From: SLRI01 sp964402505
GTDB lineage: Bacteria > Pseudomonadota > Alphaproteobacteria > Geminicoccales > Geminicoccaceae
Length of the DNA: 64,000 nt
Direction of reading: 5' to 3'
NCBI GenBank assembly: GCA_964402505.1
Contig: CAYOCP010000008.1
Location: forward strand, 92,347 to 156,346
Shown here: positions 17,502 through 26,346 of the stretch, one piece after another
Layout: every line of letters begins with the position of its first letter
Numbering within the stretch: position 1 is the stretch's first letter
The notes under the pieces: model-generated
What the model was told of the DNA's origin: nothing
Database searches by the model: none
Seen by the model: the letters and a program-made list of their open reading frames with translations, nothing else
Position numbers and translations under genes: made by a program

Positions 17502-18104
17502 TCAGCGACGACCCCGGGCCAGCCGCCGCTCGATCTGCGGCAGCCGGTCGGCACCCCAGAAAGGCTCGCCCTCGACGAAGAAGAAGGGTGCGCCGAAGAC
17601 CCCCCGCGCCACCGCCGCCTCCGTCGCCGAGCGCAGCATCGCCTTGACCTCGGGCGTGGCGATGGCCGCCATGCCGGCCGCCGCGTCGCTGCCGACCCGC
17701 TCGAGCAGCGCACGAACGACCCCGTTATCGCCGATGTCGCGATCCTCGACGAAATAGGCACCGAACGCCGCCTCGGCGAACGGCACCGCCAGGGCCGGTT
17801 TCGTCTCACGCAGCCAGTAGAAGGCCCGCCCCGCGGCCACGGTCGCAATCGGAAAACGTGACGGCAAACGGAAGGGAATCCCGGCGAGCCCGGCCGAGCG
17901 CTCGAGATCGAGCTTCATGTAGTCGCCCTTGAGCGGGATCTCGATCAGCGGCCGGCCGCCGGTCGTGGCGAAGACGGCACCGAGCAGGAAGGGCCGCCAC
18001 TCCACCCCGCACCCGTGCCGGTCGGCCAAAGCCCCGATCTGCCGGCTCGCCAGATAGGCATAAGGACTCGAGAAATCGAAGTAGAAGTCCAGTCTCCGAG
18101 ACAC
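17502..18104 (-). CDS. 2-hydroxychromene-2-carboxylate isomerase family protein (DsbA fold)
   Basis: The 200-residue protein begins RRLDFYFDFSSPYAYLASRQ, the kappa-class GST/DsbA-like signature with the serine that contacts glutathione in HCCA isomerases; it continues with the helical insert and ends GVFGAPFFFVEGEPFWGADRLPQIE. Such enzymes isomerise 2-hydroxychromene-2-carboxylate in naphthalene-type pathways, but most family members are uncharacterised and no aromatic pathway is nearby. The start is GTG at 18104, leaving four bases after the ureohydrolase stop, so both are on one transcript. Confidence 0.82.
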   Translation of the reverse strand: MSRRLDFYFDFSSPYAYLASRQIGALADRHGCGVEWRPFLLGAVFATTGGRPLIEIPLKGDYMKLDLERSAGLAGIPFRLPSRFPIATVAAGRAFYWLRETKPALAVPFAEAAFGAYFVEDRDIGDNGVVRALLERVGSDAAAGMAAIATPEVKAMLRSATEAAVARGVFGAPFFFVEGEPFWGADRLPQIERRLARGRR

Positions 18105-18108
18105 GCGC

Positions 18109-19092
18109 TCACCCCTCGCGGCGGCCGACGCTCTCTGCCAGCACGCAGAGCAGCTCGAACATGATGTTGACGCCGACCCAGGCGGTCTGGCCCGAGGGAT
18201 CGAAGGGCGGGCTGACCTCGACCAGATCGGCGCCCACCAGATCGAGCCCCTGGAGGCGGCGCACCATGCGCTGCGCCTGATGCGTCGTGAAGCCGCCGAT
18301 CTCGGGCGTGCCGGTGCCGGGCGCCATCGACGGATCGATGCCGTCGATGTCGAAGCTGACATAGACCGGGCCACCCCCGACGATGGCCAGCGCCTCGTCC
18401 ATCACGGCGTCGGTGCCCCGGTCCATGAGCTCCTCGATCATGACGATCCGCACGCCGTTGGCCCGCCCCCACGCGACGTCCTCGCCGTCATAGGCGGTGC
18501 CGCGAATGCCGATCTGCACGATCCGGCGGGGATCGAGCAGCCCCTCCTCGCAGGCGCGGCGAAAGGGCGTGCCGTGGGTGTAGCGATAGCCGCCGAAATA
18601 GCTGTCGTAGAGATCGGTGTGGGCATCGAAATGGATCATGCCCAAGGCCCTGCCGCCGGCCGTGCCGCGCAGCACCGGCAGGGTGATCAGATGATCGCCA
18701 CCGGCCGTCATCGGCACGATGCCCGCCTCGCGCAAGCGCCCGAAGAAGCCCTCGACCCTGGCGAGCGTGTCCTCGACGCTCGCCGGATTGACCGGGCAGT
18801 CGCCGAGATCGGCGCAGCGCGCCTGGTGAAACGGCCGCACACCCGTCGCCTGGTTGACCAGGCGAACCATGGTCGAGAGATCGCGAAGCTGGCGCGGGCC
18901 GTGGCGCGCACCGGCGCGATTGGTGGTGCCCCCGTCCCAGGGCACGCCGACGAGCCCGATCTGCACGTCCCTGAGCCGCGGATCGTCGAGATCGACCTCG
19001 GGCAGACGCATGAAGCTCACGGGCCCCGCGAAGCGCGGCAGGTCCATGCCCGAGCGCGGCACGAACCAGCTTGGATTTGAGGATTCCGTCAT
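18109..19092 (-). CDS. Agmatinase-like ureohydrolase
   Basis: The 327-residue protein belongs to the arginase/agmatinase family, which splits guanidino compounds to urea plus an amine. The three manganese motifs are intact: AGGDHLIT, HFDAHTDLYDS and SFDIDGIDPSMAPGTGTPE. The closest role would be agmatinase (SpeB, putrescine formation), but guanidinobutyrase or related amidinohydrolases look alike. The start ATG at 19092 overlaps the stop of the malic enzyme gene (ATGA). It sits between the malic enzyme and the DsbA-fold isomerase on the same strand. Confidence 0.85.
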   Translation of the reverse strand: MTESSNPSWFVPRSGMDLPRFAGPVSFMRLPEVDLDDPRLRDVQIGLVGVPWDGGTTNRAGARHGPRQLRDLSTMVRLVNQATGVRPFHQARCADLGDCPVNPASVEDTLARVEGFFGRLREAGIVPMTAGGDHLITLPVLRGTAGGRALGMIHFDAHTDLYDSYFGGYRYTHGTPFRRACEEGLLDPRRIVQIGIRGTAYDGEDVAWGRANGVRIVMIEELMDRGTDAVMDEALAIVGGGPVYVSFDIDGIDPSMAPGTGTPEIGGFTTHQAQRMVRRLQGLDLVGADLVEVSPPFDPSGQTAWVGVNIMFELLCVLAESVGRREG

Positions 19093-21410
19093 GCCCGCCC
19101 CTCCTTTCGCTGCCCCTGCAAAGGCTCGGCCCCGGCCGGCGGTGCCGCCTCGAGCGCCTGCACGCAGGCGACGGCGCTCATGTTGACCATGCCGCGCGTC
19201 GAGATCGACGCCGTCACGATATGCGCCGGCAGGCGCGGCCCGATCAGGATCGGCCCGATGGAGACCACACCCGTCACCGACTTGACGATGTTGTAAGCCA
19301 CGTTCGCCGCATCCAGGGAAGGCATGATGAGGAGATTGGCGGGCCCGACCAGCCGCGAGCGCGGCATCAGCCGGTCGCGGATCACCGGCGAGAGAGCGCT
19401 GTCGGCATGCATCTCGCCGTCGATCTCGAGATCGGGATCGGCCTTCTGGATGATTTCGAGCGCGGCGCGCAGCCGGCGGGCCGCCGGATGGTCGCGGCTG
19501 CCGAAATTGCTCGCCGCGACCAGGGCCACCTTGGGCTCGATCCCGAAGCTGCGCACGACCCCGGCGGCGGCGAGCGTCGTCTGGGCGATCTCCTCGGCAT
19601 CGGGCGCGTCGGACACGTTGGTGTCGCCGATGAAGAGCGGCCCCTCGTCGAGCACCAGCGCGTGGATGGTCGAGGCCTCCGCCATCGTCTCCTTCAGCCC
19701 GACCACGTCGGTGATGTGCCGGAGATGGCTCGCGAACGAGCCGACCGGGCCGGCCAAGAGCGTGTCGGCCTCGCCCCGCGCGATCATGATGGCGCCGATC
19801 ACCGTCCGCCGCGTCCGCACGATGTCCCGCGCCGCCCGGGGGCTCACGCCCTTGCGCTCCATGCGATCGAGGTAGAACGCGACATACTCGTTGTAGCGGG
19901 GATCGCTGTCCGGGTTGCAGAGCTCGAAATCGCGGTCCAGCGCCAGCCGCAGGCCGAGCCGCTCGATCCGCATGGCGATCACCTCGGGCCGGCCGATCAG
20001 CACGGGCCGCGCCAGCCCCTCGTCCACCACCACCTGCACCGCCCGAAGAACCGTCTCCTCCTCGCCATCGGTGTAGACCAGCCGCCTCGGCGCCTGCGCC
20101 GCCTTCTCGAACAGCGGCTTCATCAGGAGCCCCGAACGGAACACCCGCTCCGAAAGCCGCTGCCGATAGGCGCGAAAATCGGTGATGGGACGCCGCGCCA
20201 CACCGGAATTGACCGCCGCCCGGGCGACCGCCATGGGCAGCTCGACGATCAGCCGCGGATCGAAGGGCTTGGGGATCAGGTAGTCGCGCCCGAAGGAGAG
20301 GCTCTCCTGGCCGTAGGCGGAGGCCACCGTGTCGGGCGTGGTGCTGCGCGCGAGGCTGGCCAGCGCATCGACGCAGGCCCGCTGCATGGCATTGTTGATG
20401 GTGGTCGCCCCGACATCGAGAGCCCCTCTGAAGATGAAGGGAAAGCAGAGGACATTGTTGACCTGGTTGGGATAATCGCTGCGACCCGTGGCGACGATGA
20501 CGTCCGGCCGCGTCCGCCTCGCCAGCCCCGGATCGATCTCGGGCACCGGATTGGCGAGCGCCAGCACGAGCGGGTTCGGCGCCATCCTCTCGAGCATCCC
20601 GGGCTTCAGCACGTTCGGCGCCGAAAGGCCGAGGAAGATGTCCGCCCCCTCGATCACCTCGGTCAGCGTCCGCATCGACGTGTCCCGCGCATAGCGCGCC
20701 TTGTAGGGATCCATGGACGCGGTGCGGCCCTCGTGGACGACCCCGTCGATGTCGGTCACCATGACGTTCTCGCGCCTCAGGCCCAGCGTCACCAGAAGAT
20801 CGAGGCAGGCCAAGGCCGCCGCGCCGGCGCCGCTGGCCACCAGCCGGCAGTCCTCGAGGCGCTTGCTCGCGAGGAGCAGCCCGTTGACGATGGCGGCGGC
20901 GACGATGATGGCGGTGCCGTGCTGGTCGTCGTGAAAGACCGGGATCTTCATCCGGGCGCGCAGCTTCTCCTCGACGATGAAGCACTCCGGCGCCTTGATG
21001 TCCTCGAGATTGATGGCACCGAAGGTCGGCTCGAGCGCCGCCACCACCTCGACCAGCCGGTCGGGATCGAGCTCGTCCACCTCGATGTCGAAGGCATCGA
21101 TCCCGGCGAACTTCTTGAAGAGCACCGCCTTGCCCTCCATCACCGGCTTGCCGGCGAGCGGGCCGATGGCGCCGAGCCCGAGCACCGCCGTGCCGTTGGT
21201 GATCACGGCGACCAGATTGCCGCGCGCCGTCAGCCGGTCGGCCGCCTCGGGATCCTTCCGAATGGCCTCGCAGGCGAAGGCGACGCCCGGCGAATAGGCG
21301 AGCGAGAGATCGCGCTGCGTCGCCAAAGGCTTGGTCGCGGTGACCTCGAGCTTGCCGGGCTCGGGCCGCGAATGGTAGTCCAGCGCATCCTGCTCGAGCC
21401 GGTCGGTCAT
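19089..21410 (-). CDS. maeB: NADP-dependent malic enzyme with phosphotransacetylase-like domain
   Basis: The 773-residue protein is the two-domain malic enzyme type. Residues about 1-430 are the malic domain (HSRPEPGKLEV, LAYSPGVAFACEAI, VFHDDQHGTAI) and NAD-binding domain (LVASGAGAAALACLDLL). The rest is a phosphate-acetyltransferase-like domain, known in this family to sense acetyl-CoA rather than catalyse. It decarboxylates malate to pyruvate, supplying NADPH. The chosen ATG at 21410 gives the usual MTDRLEQDALDYHSRPEPGK start. It is divergent from lipB. Confidence 0.93.
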   Translation of the reverse strand: MTDRLEQDALDYHSRPEPGKLEVTATKPLATQRDLSLAYSPGVAFACEAIRKDPEAADRLTARGNLVAVITNGTAVLGLGAIGPLAGKPVMEGKAVLFKKFAGIDAFDIEVDELDPDRLVEVVAALEPTFGAINLEDIKAPECFIVEEKLRARMKIPVFHDDQHGTAIIVAAAIVNGLLLASKRLEDCRLVASGAGAAALACLDLLVTLGLRRENVMVTDIDGVVHEGRTASMDPYKARYARDTSMRTLTEVIEGADIFLGLSAPNVLKPGMLERMAPNPLVLALANPVPEIDPGLARRTRPDVIVATGRSDYPNQVNNVLCFPFIFRGALDVGATTINNAMQRACVDALASLARSTTPDTVASAYGQESLSFGRDYLIPKPFDPRLIVELPMAVARAAVNSGVARRPITDFRAYRQRLSERVFRSGLLMKPLFEKAAQAPRRLVYTDGEEETVLRAVQVVVDEGLARPVLIGRPEVIAMRIERLGLRLALDRDFELCNPDSDPRYNEYVAFYLDRMERKGVSPRAARDIVRTRRTVIGAIMIARGEADTLLAGPVGSFASHLRHITDVVGLKETMAEASTIHALVLDEGPLFIGDTNVSDAPDAEEIAQTTLAAAGVVRSFGIEPKVALVAASNFGSRDHPAARRLRAALEIIQKADPDLEIDGEMHADSALSPVIRDRLMPRSRLVGPANLLIMPSLDAANVAYNIVKSVTGVVSIGPILIGPRLPAHIVTASISTRGMVNMSAVACVQALEAAPPAGAEPLQGQRKEGRA

Positions 21411-21559
21411 GCCCCTTCCCTTCATCCAGATGGTGCAGCCACGAGGAGACACCGCGCTTGGAACCGATGCAGGCAGGTAGCCAAACCGACCGCTCGCCGC
21501 AAGGCGGGCCGACCCACCCCGTCCTGCCGGCGGCACCGCGATCCAGGCCGCCCTCGGGC

Positions 21560-22198
21560 ATGGAATGGCGAAGATCGCACGAGCCGGTGGCTTACGACCA
21601 TGCGGTCCTGGTCATGGAGCGGCGTGCGGCCGCCATCGCCGCCGGCCGGGGCCACGAGCTGGTCTGGCTTCTGGAGCATCCGCCGCTCGTCACCGCCGGC
21701 ACCAGTGCGAGGGACGAGGACCTCCTCGATGCCGCGCGGTTTCCCGTCCACCGCACCGGCCGCGGCGGCCAGTTCACCTATCACGGCCCCGGCCAGCGCG
21801 TCGCCTATGCCGTGCTCGACCTCGAGCGCCGCCGCCGCGACCTCCGCCTCTACGTCCACACCCTCGAGGAATGGGTGATCCGCACCCTCGCCGCCTTCGG
21901 CGTCCAAGGCCTGCGGCGCGAAGGACGGGTCGGCATCTGGGTCGTCCTGCCCGGCGGCGGCGAGGCCAAGATCGGGGCCATCGGCGTGCGCGTCCGTCGC
22001 TGGGTCGCCTATCACGGCATCGCCCTCAACGTGGCGCCCGAGCTCGAGCACTTCTCCGCCATCGTGCCCTGCGGCATCAGCGAGCACGGCGTCACCTCGC
22101 TCGCCGCGCTCGGCATCGACGCCGGCATGGCGGACGTCGACCGCGAGCTCAAGAAGACCTTCGAGGACATCCTGGCGGCACCCCCGGGGCGGCCCTGA
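21560..22198 (+). CDS. lipB: Lipoyl(octanoyl) transferase LipB
   Basis: The enzyme moves octanoyl from acyl carrier protein to lipoyl domains. It shows RGGQFTYHGPGQRVAY, the AKIGAIGVRVRRWVAYHGIALNV segment containing the catalytic Lys, and PCGISEHGVTSL containing the catalytic Cys. I use the ATG at 21560 (212 residues), which matches normal LipB length and leaves room for divergent promoters with maeB. An in-frame ATG at 21458 would add 34 residues with no family resemblance. Confidence 0.9.
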   Translation: MEWRRSHEPVAYDHAVLVMERRAAAIAAGRGHELVWLLEHPPLVTAGTSARDEDLLDAARFPVHRTGRGGQFTYHGPGQRVAYAVLDLERRRRDLRLYVHTLEEWVIRTLAAFGVQGLRREGRVGIWVVLPGGGEAKIGAIGVRVRRWVAYHGIALNVAPELEHFSAIVPCGISEHGVTSLAALGIDAGMADVDRELKKTFEDILAAPPGRP

Positions 22199-22268
22199 GC
22201 GCGCCCGAGGTGGCCATTTCCCGAAGGCGCTCCTAGGTTGGGGCAGATGTGGAGGATTGGAAGCTCGC

Positions 22269-22817
22269 ATGCGCGCCCTTGACCGTCTCGCCCTGGCACT
22301 GGCGGCCGGAGCCCTGCTCACCCTCATGGGCGCCGCCGAGAGCCGAGCCCAGTGCACGGCGTTCGCCGGCCCCGGCGTCGAATGGCGCCGCTGCCTGCAG
22401 GACGGCAACAACCTCGAGGGCGCCGACCTCACCGGCGCCGATCTGCGCGACAGCTCGTTCCGCCGCACCACCTTCGACGACGCCATCCTCGCCGACATCC
22501 GCGCCCGCCGCGCCCGCTTCACCTCGGCCTCGCTGGTCGGCACCGACCTCTCGGGCGCCGATCTGACCCTCGCCGACTTCACCAACGCCAACCTGACCCG
22601 CGCCTCGCTGCGCGACGCCACCCTGCGCCGCACGAACTTCGTCAACGCCATCCTGCGCGGCGCCGACCTCACCGGCGCCAACCCGCTCGAGGCCGATTTC
22701 AGCCGCGCCGACCTCGCCGGCGCCACCTGGATCGACGGCCGGACCGTCTGCGACGAAGGCTCGATCGGCCGCTGCCACCCCGTCCGCCCCCCACCCGACC
22801 GCGCCATCAGCAACTGA
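22269..22817 (+). CDS. Secreted pentapeptide-repeat protein
   Basis: The 182-residue product opens with a Sec-type signal peptide (MRALDRLALALAAGALLTLMG, cleavage likely after SRA at about residue 24). After it come A(D/N)LxG-type pentapeptide repeats (LEGADLTGADLRDSSFRR, LVGTDLSGADLTLADFTNANL, LRGADLTGAN), which fold as a right-handed quadrilateral beta-helix. Two cysteine pairs flank the repeats (CTAF...RRCLQ and VCDEGSIGRC). The role in the periplasm is unknown. I start at the ATG at 22269, not at the TTG four codons earlier. Confidence 0.8.
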   Translation: MRALDRLALALAAGALLTLMGAAESRAQCTAFAGPGVEWRRCLQDGNNLEGADLTGADLRDSSFRRTTFDDAILADIRARRARFTSASLVGTDLSGADLTLADFTNANLTRASLRDATLRRTNFVNAILRGADLTGANPLEADFSRADLAGATWIDGRTVCDEGSIGRCHPVRPPPDRAISN

Positions 22818-22880
22818 AAGCCGGTGCGAGAAGTGACCGGGCCCGCGGCGCGCGCAGGGCCAGGCGGGCCACGCCGGCAA

Positions 22881-22910
22881 TTGCCAGAACCCGGGCGGCC
22901 GGTCTAGGGT
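22881..22910 (+). promoter_or_regulatory. Putative promoter of the small lipoprotein gene
   Basis: TTGCCA (22881-22886), an 18-base spacer and TAGGGT (22905-22910) precede the ATG at 22952 by about 40 bases. The TAGGNT type of -10 also appears before the FAD-oxidase gene. Confidence 0.35.
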
Positions 22911-22951
22911 CCCCTCGGGTCGACCTCGTTCGACCGGTCCGAGGAGGAAGC

Positions 22952-23164
22952 ATGAGACCCGCCATTCGCGCCACCACGATCCTTCTGGTCCTCATGGCCG
23001 CGGCCTGCGCCCCCGACCGCTTCGCCGAGGAAAGGGCCACCGCCGTCGAGGACCAGCGCCTCGACGAATTGGGCGATTTCGAGGAATGCGTCGACGAGGC
23101 CGGCGAGGACGTGGCCGACGTCGAGGACTGCCAGTCCCGAACCCCCGCCCCCTCCAACTGGTGA
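22952..23164 (+). CDS. Small lipoprotein (70 residues)
   Basis: MRPAIRATTILLVLMAAAC gives a lipoprotein signal with lipobox MAAAC and the lipidated Cys at residue 19. The mature peptide is very acidic and contains two cysteines (EECVD, EDCQSR). A strong ribosome binding site, GAGGAGG, lies eight bases before the ATG. No family or function is recognised. It is the last intact gene before the REP-like repeat that marks the edge of the next block. Confidence 0.65.
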   Translation: MRPAIRATTILLVLMAAACAPDRFAEERATAVEDQRLDELGDFEECVDEAGEDVADVEDCQSRTPAPSNW

Positions 23165-23244
23165 AGGACCGCCCGCCGAAAGGCGGCCGCGGCATCGAAG
23201 CTCCACCCGCCAACCCCCGCCTGCTGCCAGCGCGCCGCCGCATC

Positions 23245-23330
23245 GAGCTTATGGGGTCAGGACTCTTTTAGAGCTTATGGGGTCGGGACTCTTTTACGCC
23301 GCCTAAAAGAGTCCTGACCCCATAAGCGCT
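23245..23330. repeat. REP-like repeat: two direct copies and one inverted copy
   Basis: A 26-base unit containing GGGGTCAGGACTCTTTTA occurs at 23245-23270 and again at 23271-23296 with one base changed. Its reverse complement is at 23304-23327. The second and third copies can form a long hairpin with a seven-base loop (CGCCGCC). Such palindromic units, with GGGGTC and CTTTT cores, are seen as REP elements moved by RAYT-type Y1 transposases. No transposase is present here. A TAA stop in the third copy closes the reading frame of the following dctQ-like gene. Confidence 0.7.
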
Positions 23331-23352
23331 CCTGATACCGATCCTGATCGCC

Positions 23353-23856
23353 GTGCTGGTCACGATCGGCGGCAGCTTCTTTCGCGTGACCCACTTCATG
23401 ACCTGGGAGGGCGAGGTTCCGCTCTTCGGCGCGGCGCTCACGCTCAACAGCGTGCTCGACCTGCAATGGTATCTCTTCGGCATCCTGCTGATGCTGACCG
23501 GTGCCTACGCCCTGCAGGCCGATCGGCATGTCCGGGTCGACGTTTTCTCGCAAAGCTTCTCGCCGCGCACGACCCTGATCGTCGAGATCGCCGGCGACCT
23601 GCTCTTCCTGCTGCCGCTTTGCGTCATGCTGATCGATCGCTCGCTGCCGCTGGTCGAGCTGGCCTTCAACACCGCCGAGCGCTCGAACGAGGACGGCATG
23701 ACCCAGCGCTGGCTGATCAAGATATTCGTGCCGATCGGCTTCAGCCTGCTGGCGGCGACCGGCGTGGCGCGCATCCTGCGCAACGGGTTGCGGCTCTGCG
23801 GAATCGACGACCTCAAGAGCGAGCAGATGCCCAGAGAGCATTCCCATGGAGGCTGA
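23353..23856 (+). CDS. TRAP transporter small permease (DctQ-like), apparently 5'-truncated
   Basis: The product has the four-helix DctQ plan: TM1 (LLIPILIAVLVTIGGSFF, partly before any start codon), the WEGEVPLFGAALTLNSVLDLQWYLFGILLMLTGAYAL region, HVRVDVFSQSF, and two further helices. The frame stays open back to a TAA inside the adjacent repeat, and the family-like sequence reaches right up to it, so the natural start seems lost. A GTG at 23353 is the first available start. No substrate-binding DctP gene is found upstream. It overlaps dctM by 11 bases. The transporter may be non-functional. Confidence 0.6.
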   Translation: MLVTIGGSFFRVTHFMTWEGEVPLFGAALTLNSVLDLQWYLFGILLMLTGAYALQADRHVRVDVFSQSFSPRTTLIVEIAGDLLFLLPLCVMLIDRSLPLVELAFNTAERSNEDGMTQRWLIKIFVPIGFSLLAATGVARILRNGLRLCGIDDLKSEQMPREHSHGG

Positions 23857-25186
23857 AGCGCTGCCGATCGCCATGGGTATCGGCCTGATGCTTGGCATCT
23901 TCTCGGGCTATCCGGTCGCCTTCGTCCTGGGCGGCCTCGGCGTGCTCTTTCTTTTGGGAAGCGGGGCCTCGATCTTCACCCTGCAGCTTGCCGTCTCGCG
24001 CATCTTCGGCGTGATGTCGAACTGGCTGCTCCTGGCGGTGCCGCTCTTCGTCTTCATGGGGTTGATGCTCGACCGCTCCGGGGTGGCGCGGAACCTGCTC
24101 TATTCACTCGAACGCCTCCTCGGCGGCGTGCGCGGCGGGCTGGCGGTCGCCGTGGCGCTGCTGGGCATCGTGCTGGCGGCATCGACCGGGATCGTCGGGG
24201 CCTCGGTCGTGATGCTGGGTGTGCTGGCCCTGCCGGTGATGCTCGAGGAGCGCTACTCCGCACGGCTGGCGACCGGCGTGGTGGCGGCGTCCGGCACCCT
24301 CGGCATCCTGATCCCGCCCTCGATCATGCTGGTCGTGCTCGGCTCGATGCTGCAGGTCTCGGTTGGCGACCTGTTCAAGGCGGCCTTCGTGCCGGGCCTG
24401 CTGCTCGGCTTTCTCTATGTCGTCTACGTGCTCGTGCTGGCGCACTTCTTCCCGAGAGCAGCGCCGGCCGTGGCGCGAAAGGAGCGGCTGAGCCGCTGGG
24501 CGGTCGTCAGGGAGGTGACACGCGACCTGACGGGGCCGGTCGTGCTGATCGTCGTCGTTCTGGGCTCGATCGTGGCCGGGGTGGCCACGCCGACCGAAGC
24601 CGCGGCGCTCGGCGCCATCGGCGCGACGCTCCTCGCGCTCCTGGCGCGAACCCTGACCTGGAGCGCCCTCAAGGAGGTCATTCACGAGACGGCCCGGGTC
24701 AACGCGATGATCTTCTTCGTGCTGATCGGCGCTACCGTCTTCTCCGGCGTCTTCAAGCAGCTCGGCGGCGACAACCTGATCCGCGACGCGGTGACCAATA
24801 CCGGCTTCGGGCCGTATGGCGTCCTTTTGATCTTCATGGTCGTCCTGTTCGTGCTCGGCTGCTTTCTCGAATGGATCGAGATCACCTTCGTCGTCCTGCC
24901 GCTCTTCGCGCCGATCATCATGGACCTCGACTTCGGCCTCGGCTTCGACAGCACCGAAAAGCTGGTCTGGTTCGCCATAGCCGTCGCGGTCAACCTGCAG
25001 ACCAGCTTCATCACCCCGCCCTTCGGCTTCTCGCTCTTCTACGTGAAAGGCGTGGCACCGCCCGAAGTGCCGATCCAGACGATCTACACGGGTGCCGTGC
25101 CCTTCGTCGCGCTGCAGCTTGTGGCCCTGGCGACGGTCATCTACTTCCCGTGGGTGACGGTCGGCGTCGTGCGCTTCCTGGAATAG
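23846..25186 (+). CDS. dctM: TRAP transporter large permease (DctM family)
   Basis: The 446-residue, roughly 12-helix membrane protein forms the sodium-driven channel of a tripartite ATP-independent transporter. Typical segments are GIFSGYPVAFVLGGLGVLF, VPLFVFMGLMLDRSG, LAASTGIVGASVVMLGVLALPVML and PTEAAALGAIGA, with NLQTSFITPPFGFSLFYVKGVAP near the end. Substrates of this family are usually carboxylates. The ATG lies inside dctQ. The dehydrogenase gene follows after 11 bases, suggesting import of a 2-hydroxy or 2-oxo acid. Confidence 0.92.
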   Translation: MEAEALPIAMGIGLMLGIFSGYPVAFVLGGLGVLFLLGSGASIFTLQLAVSRIFGVMSNWLLLAVPLFVFMGLMLDRSGVARNLLYSLERLLGGVRGGLAVAVALLGIVLAASTGIVGASVVMLGVLALPVMLEERYSARLATGVVAASGTLGILIPPSIMLVVLGSMLQVSVGDLFKAAFVPGLLLGFLYVVYVLVLAHFFPRAAPAVARKERLSRWAVVREVTRDLTGPVVLIVVVLGSIVAGVATPTEAAALGAIGATLLALLARTLTWSALKEVIHETARVNAMIFFVLIGATVFSGVFKQLGGDNLIRDAVTNTGFGPYGVLLIFMVVLFVLGCFLEWIEITFVVLPLFAPIIMDLDFGLGFDSTEKLVWFAIAVAVNLQTSFITPPFGFSLFYVKGVAPPEVPIQTIYTGAVPFVALQLVALATVIYFPWVTVGVVRFLE

Positions 25187-25197
25187 GGCGGCCTCTC

Positions 25198-26286
25198 ATG
25201 AGCATGCGAAAATTCGAGGCGGAGAGCCTTTGCGACTGGCTCGAGGCGATCTTCACCGCGGCCGGCTGTCCGGCCGGCGAGGCGGCGCTGATCGCGGCGC
25301 ATCTGGTCGATGCCGACATGTCGGGCCATCCGAGCCATGGCATCGTCCGCACGGCCCGTTATCTGGAATGGATCGAGCAGGGCAAGATGCAGGCGGTGGC
25401 GAGGGTGAGCGTGATCACCCGCTCGGACCCGCTGGCGCTCCTCGACGGCCATTTCAGCTTCGGCCAGGTGCTCGGCCACGAGGTCGTCGGGCTGGCGACC
25501 GAGATGGCGGGCCAGAACGGTCTCGCCGTCATCGGCCTGCGTCATGCCGGTCATCTCGGACGGATCGGCGCCTGGGCCGAGTTGCTGGCGGATCGCGGGC
25601 TGATCTCGATCCACTTCGTCACCGTCGCCGGAAGCCGCATCGTCGCCCCCTTCGGCGCCGTGCGCCCCTGCATGTCGACGGCGCCCGTGACCATCGGCGT
25701 GCCCCATCTCGATGCCCGGGGCGCAAGCGATCACTTCATTCTCGATTTCGCGACGAGCCGGGTCGCCGAGGGCAAGGTTCTGGTGGCGCTCAAGCGCGGC
25801 GGGACGCTGCCTGCCGACGCCATCGTCGATGGCGAAGGTCGCGACAGCGCCGACCCGCGCGATCTCTACGGATCGACGGCCGACGCGCCCGTGCCCAACC
25901 CGCGCATGGGCGCCGGCGCGCTGCAGGCCATGGGCGAGCACAAGGGCTCGGGCCTGGGTCTCGCCTGCGAGTTGCTGGCGGGCGCCCTCACCGGTGCCGG
26001 CACCAATGCCGCGGACCATCCCTTCTGCAACGGCATGTTGTCGATCGTCCTCGATCCGGCCCGGTTCGCCGGGGATGGCGGCATTCGCGCCGAGGTGGAC
26101 GCCTTCATCGCCAGCATCCGCGCCGCGACACCACGCGATCCGGCGAGGCCCGTGCTGATCCCGGGCGATCCCGAACGTTCCCGCCGCCGGATCTGCGCCG
26201 CCGAGGGCGTGCCGCTCGAGGAGGGGCTGATCGAAAGCCTCCGCGCCGTGTCCAGCCGGCTCGGGGTCGGGCCACCGCCGGGCTGA
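25198..26286 (+). CDS. Ldh_2 family malate/lactate/2-oxoacid dehydrogenase
   Basis: The 362-residue NAD(P)-dependent oxidoreductase belongs to the YlbC/YiaK/ComC family (Ldh_2), which differs in fold from Rossmann-type dehydrogenases. Motifs are AHLVDADMSGHPSHGIVR with the catalytic His, RHAGHLGRIGAWAE, and ILDFATSRVAEGKVLVALKRGG, with the later MGEHKGSGLGLACELLAGAL. Known substrates include malate, sulfolactate, ureidoglycolate and cyclic imino acids, so the choice here is open. It is linked with dctM at 11 bases distance. A repeat-rich stretch follows. Confidence 0.86.
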   Translation: MSMRKFEAESLCDWLEAIFTAAGCPAGEAALIAAHLVDADMSGHPSHGIVRTARYLEWIEQGKMQAVARVSVITRSDPLALLDGHFSFGQVLGHEVVGLATEMAGQNGLAVIGLRHAGHLGRIGAWAELLADRGLISIHFVTVAGSRIVAPFGAVRPCMSTAPVTIGVPHLDARGASDHFILDFATSRVAEGKVLVALKRGGTLPADAIVDGEGRDSADPRDLYGSTADAPVPNPRMGAGALQAMGEHKGSGLGLACELLAGALTGAGTNAADHPFCNGMLSIVLDPARFAGDGGIRAEVDAFIASIRAATPRDPARPVLIPGDPERSRRRICAAEGVPLEEGLIESLRAVSSRLGVGPPPG

Positions 26287-26346
26287 GGCGAAGCCGGGAA
26301 ACGGGAGCACGAGCCGAGCCCGGCCATTCCCCCTCGAGCGGCCGGC

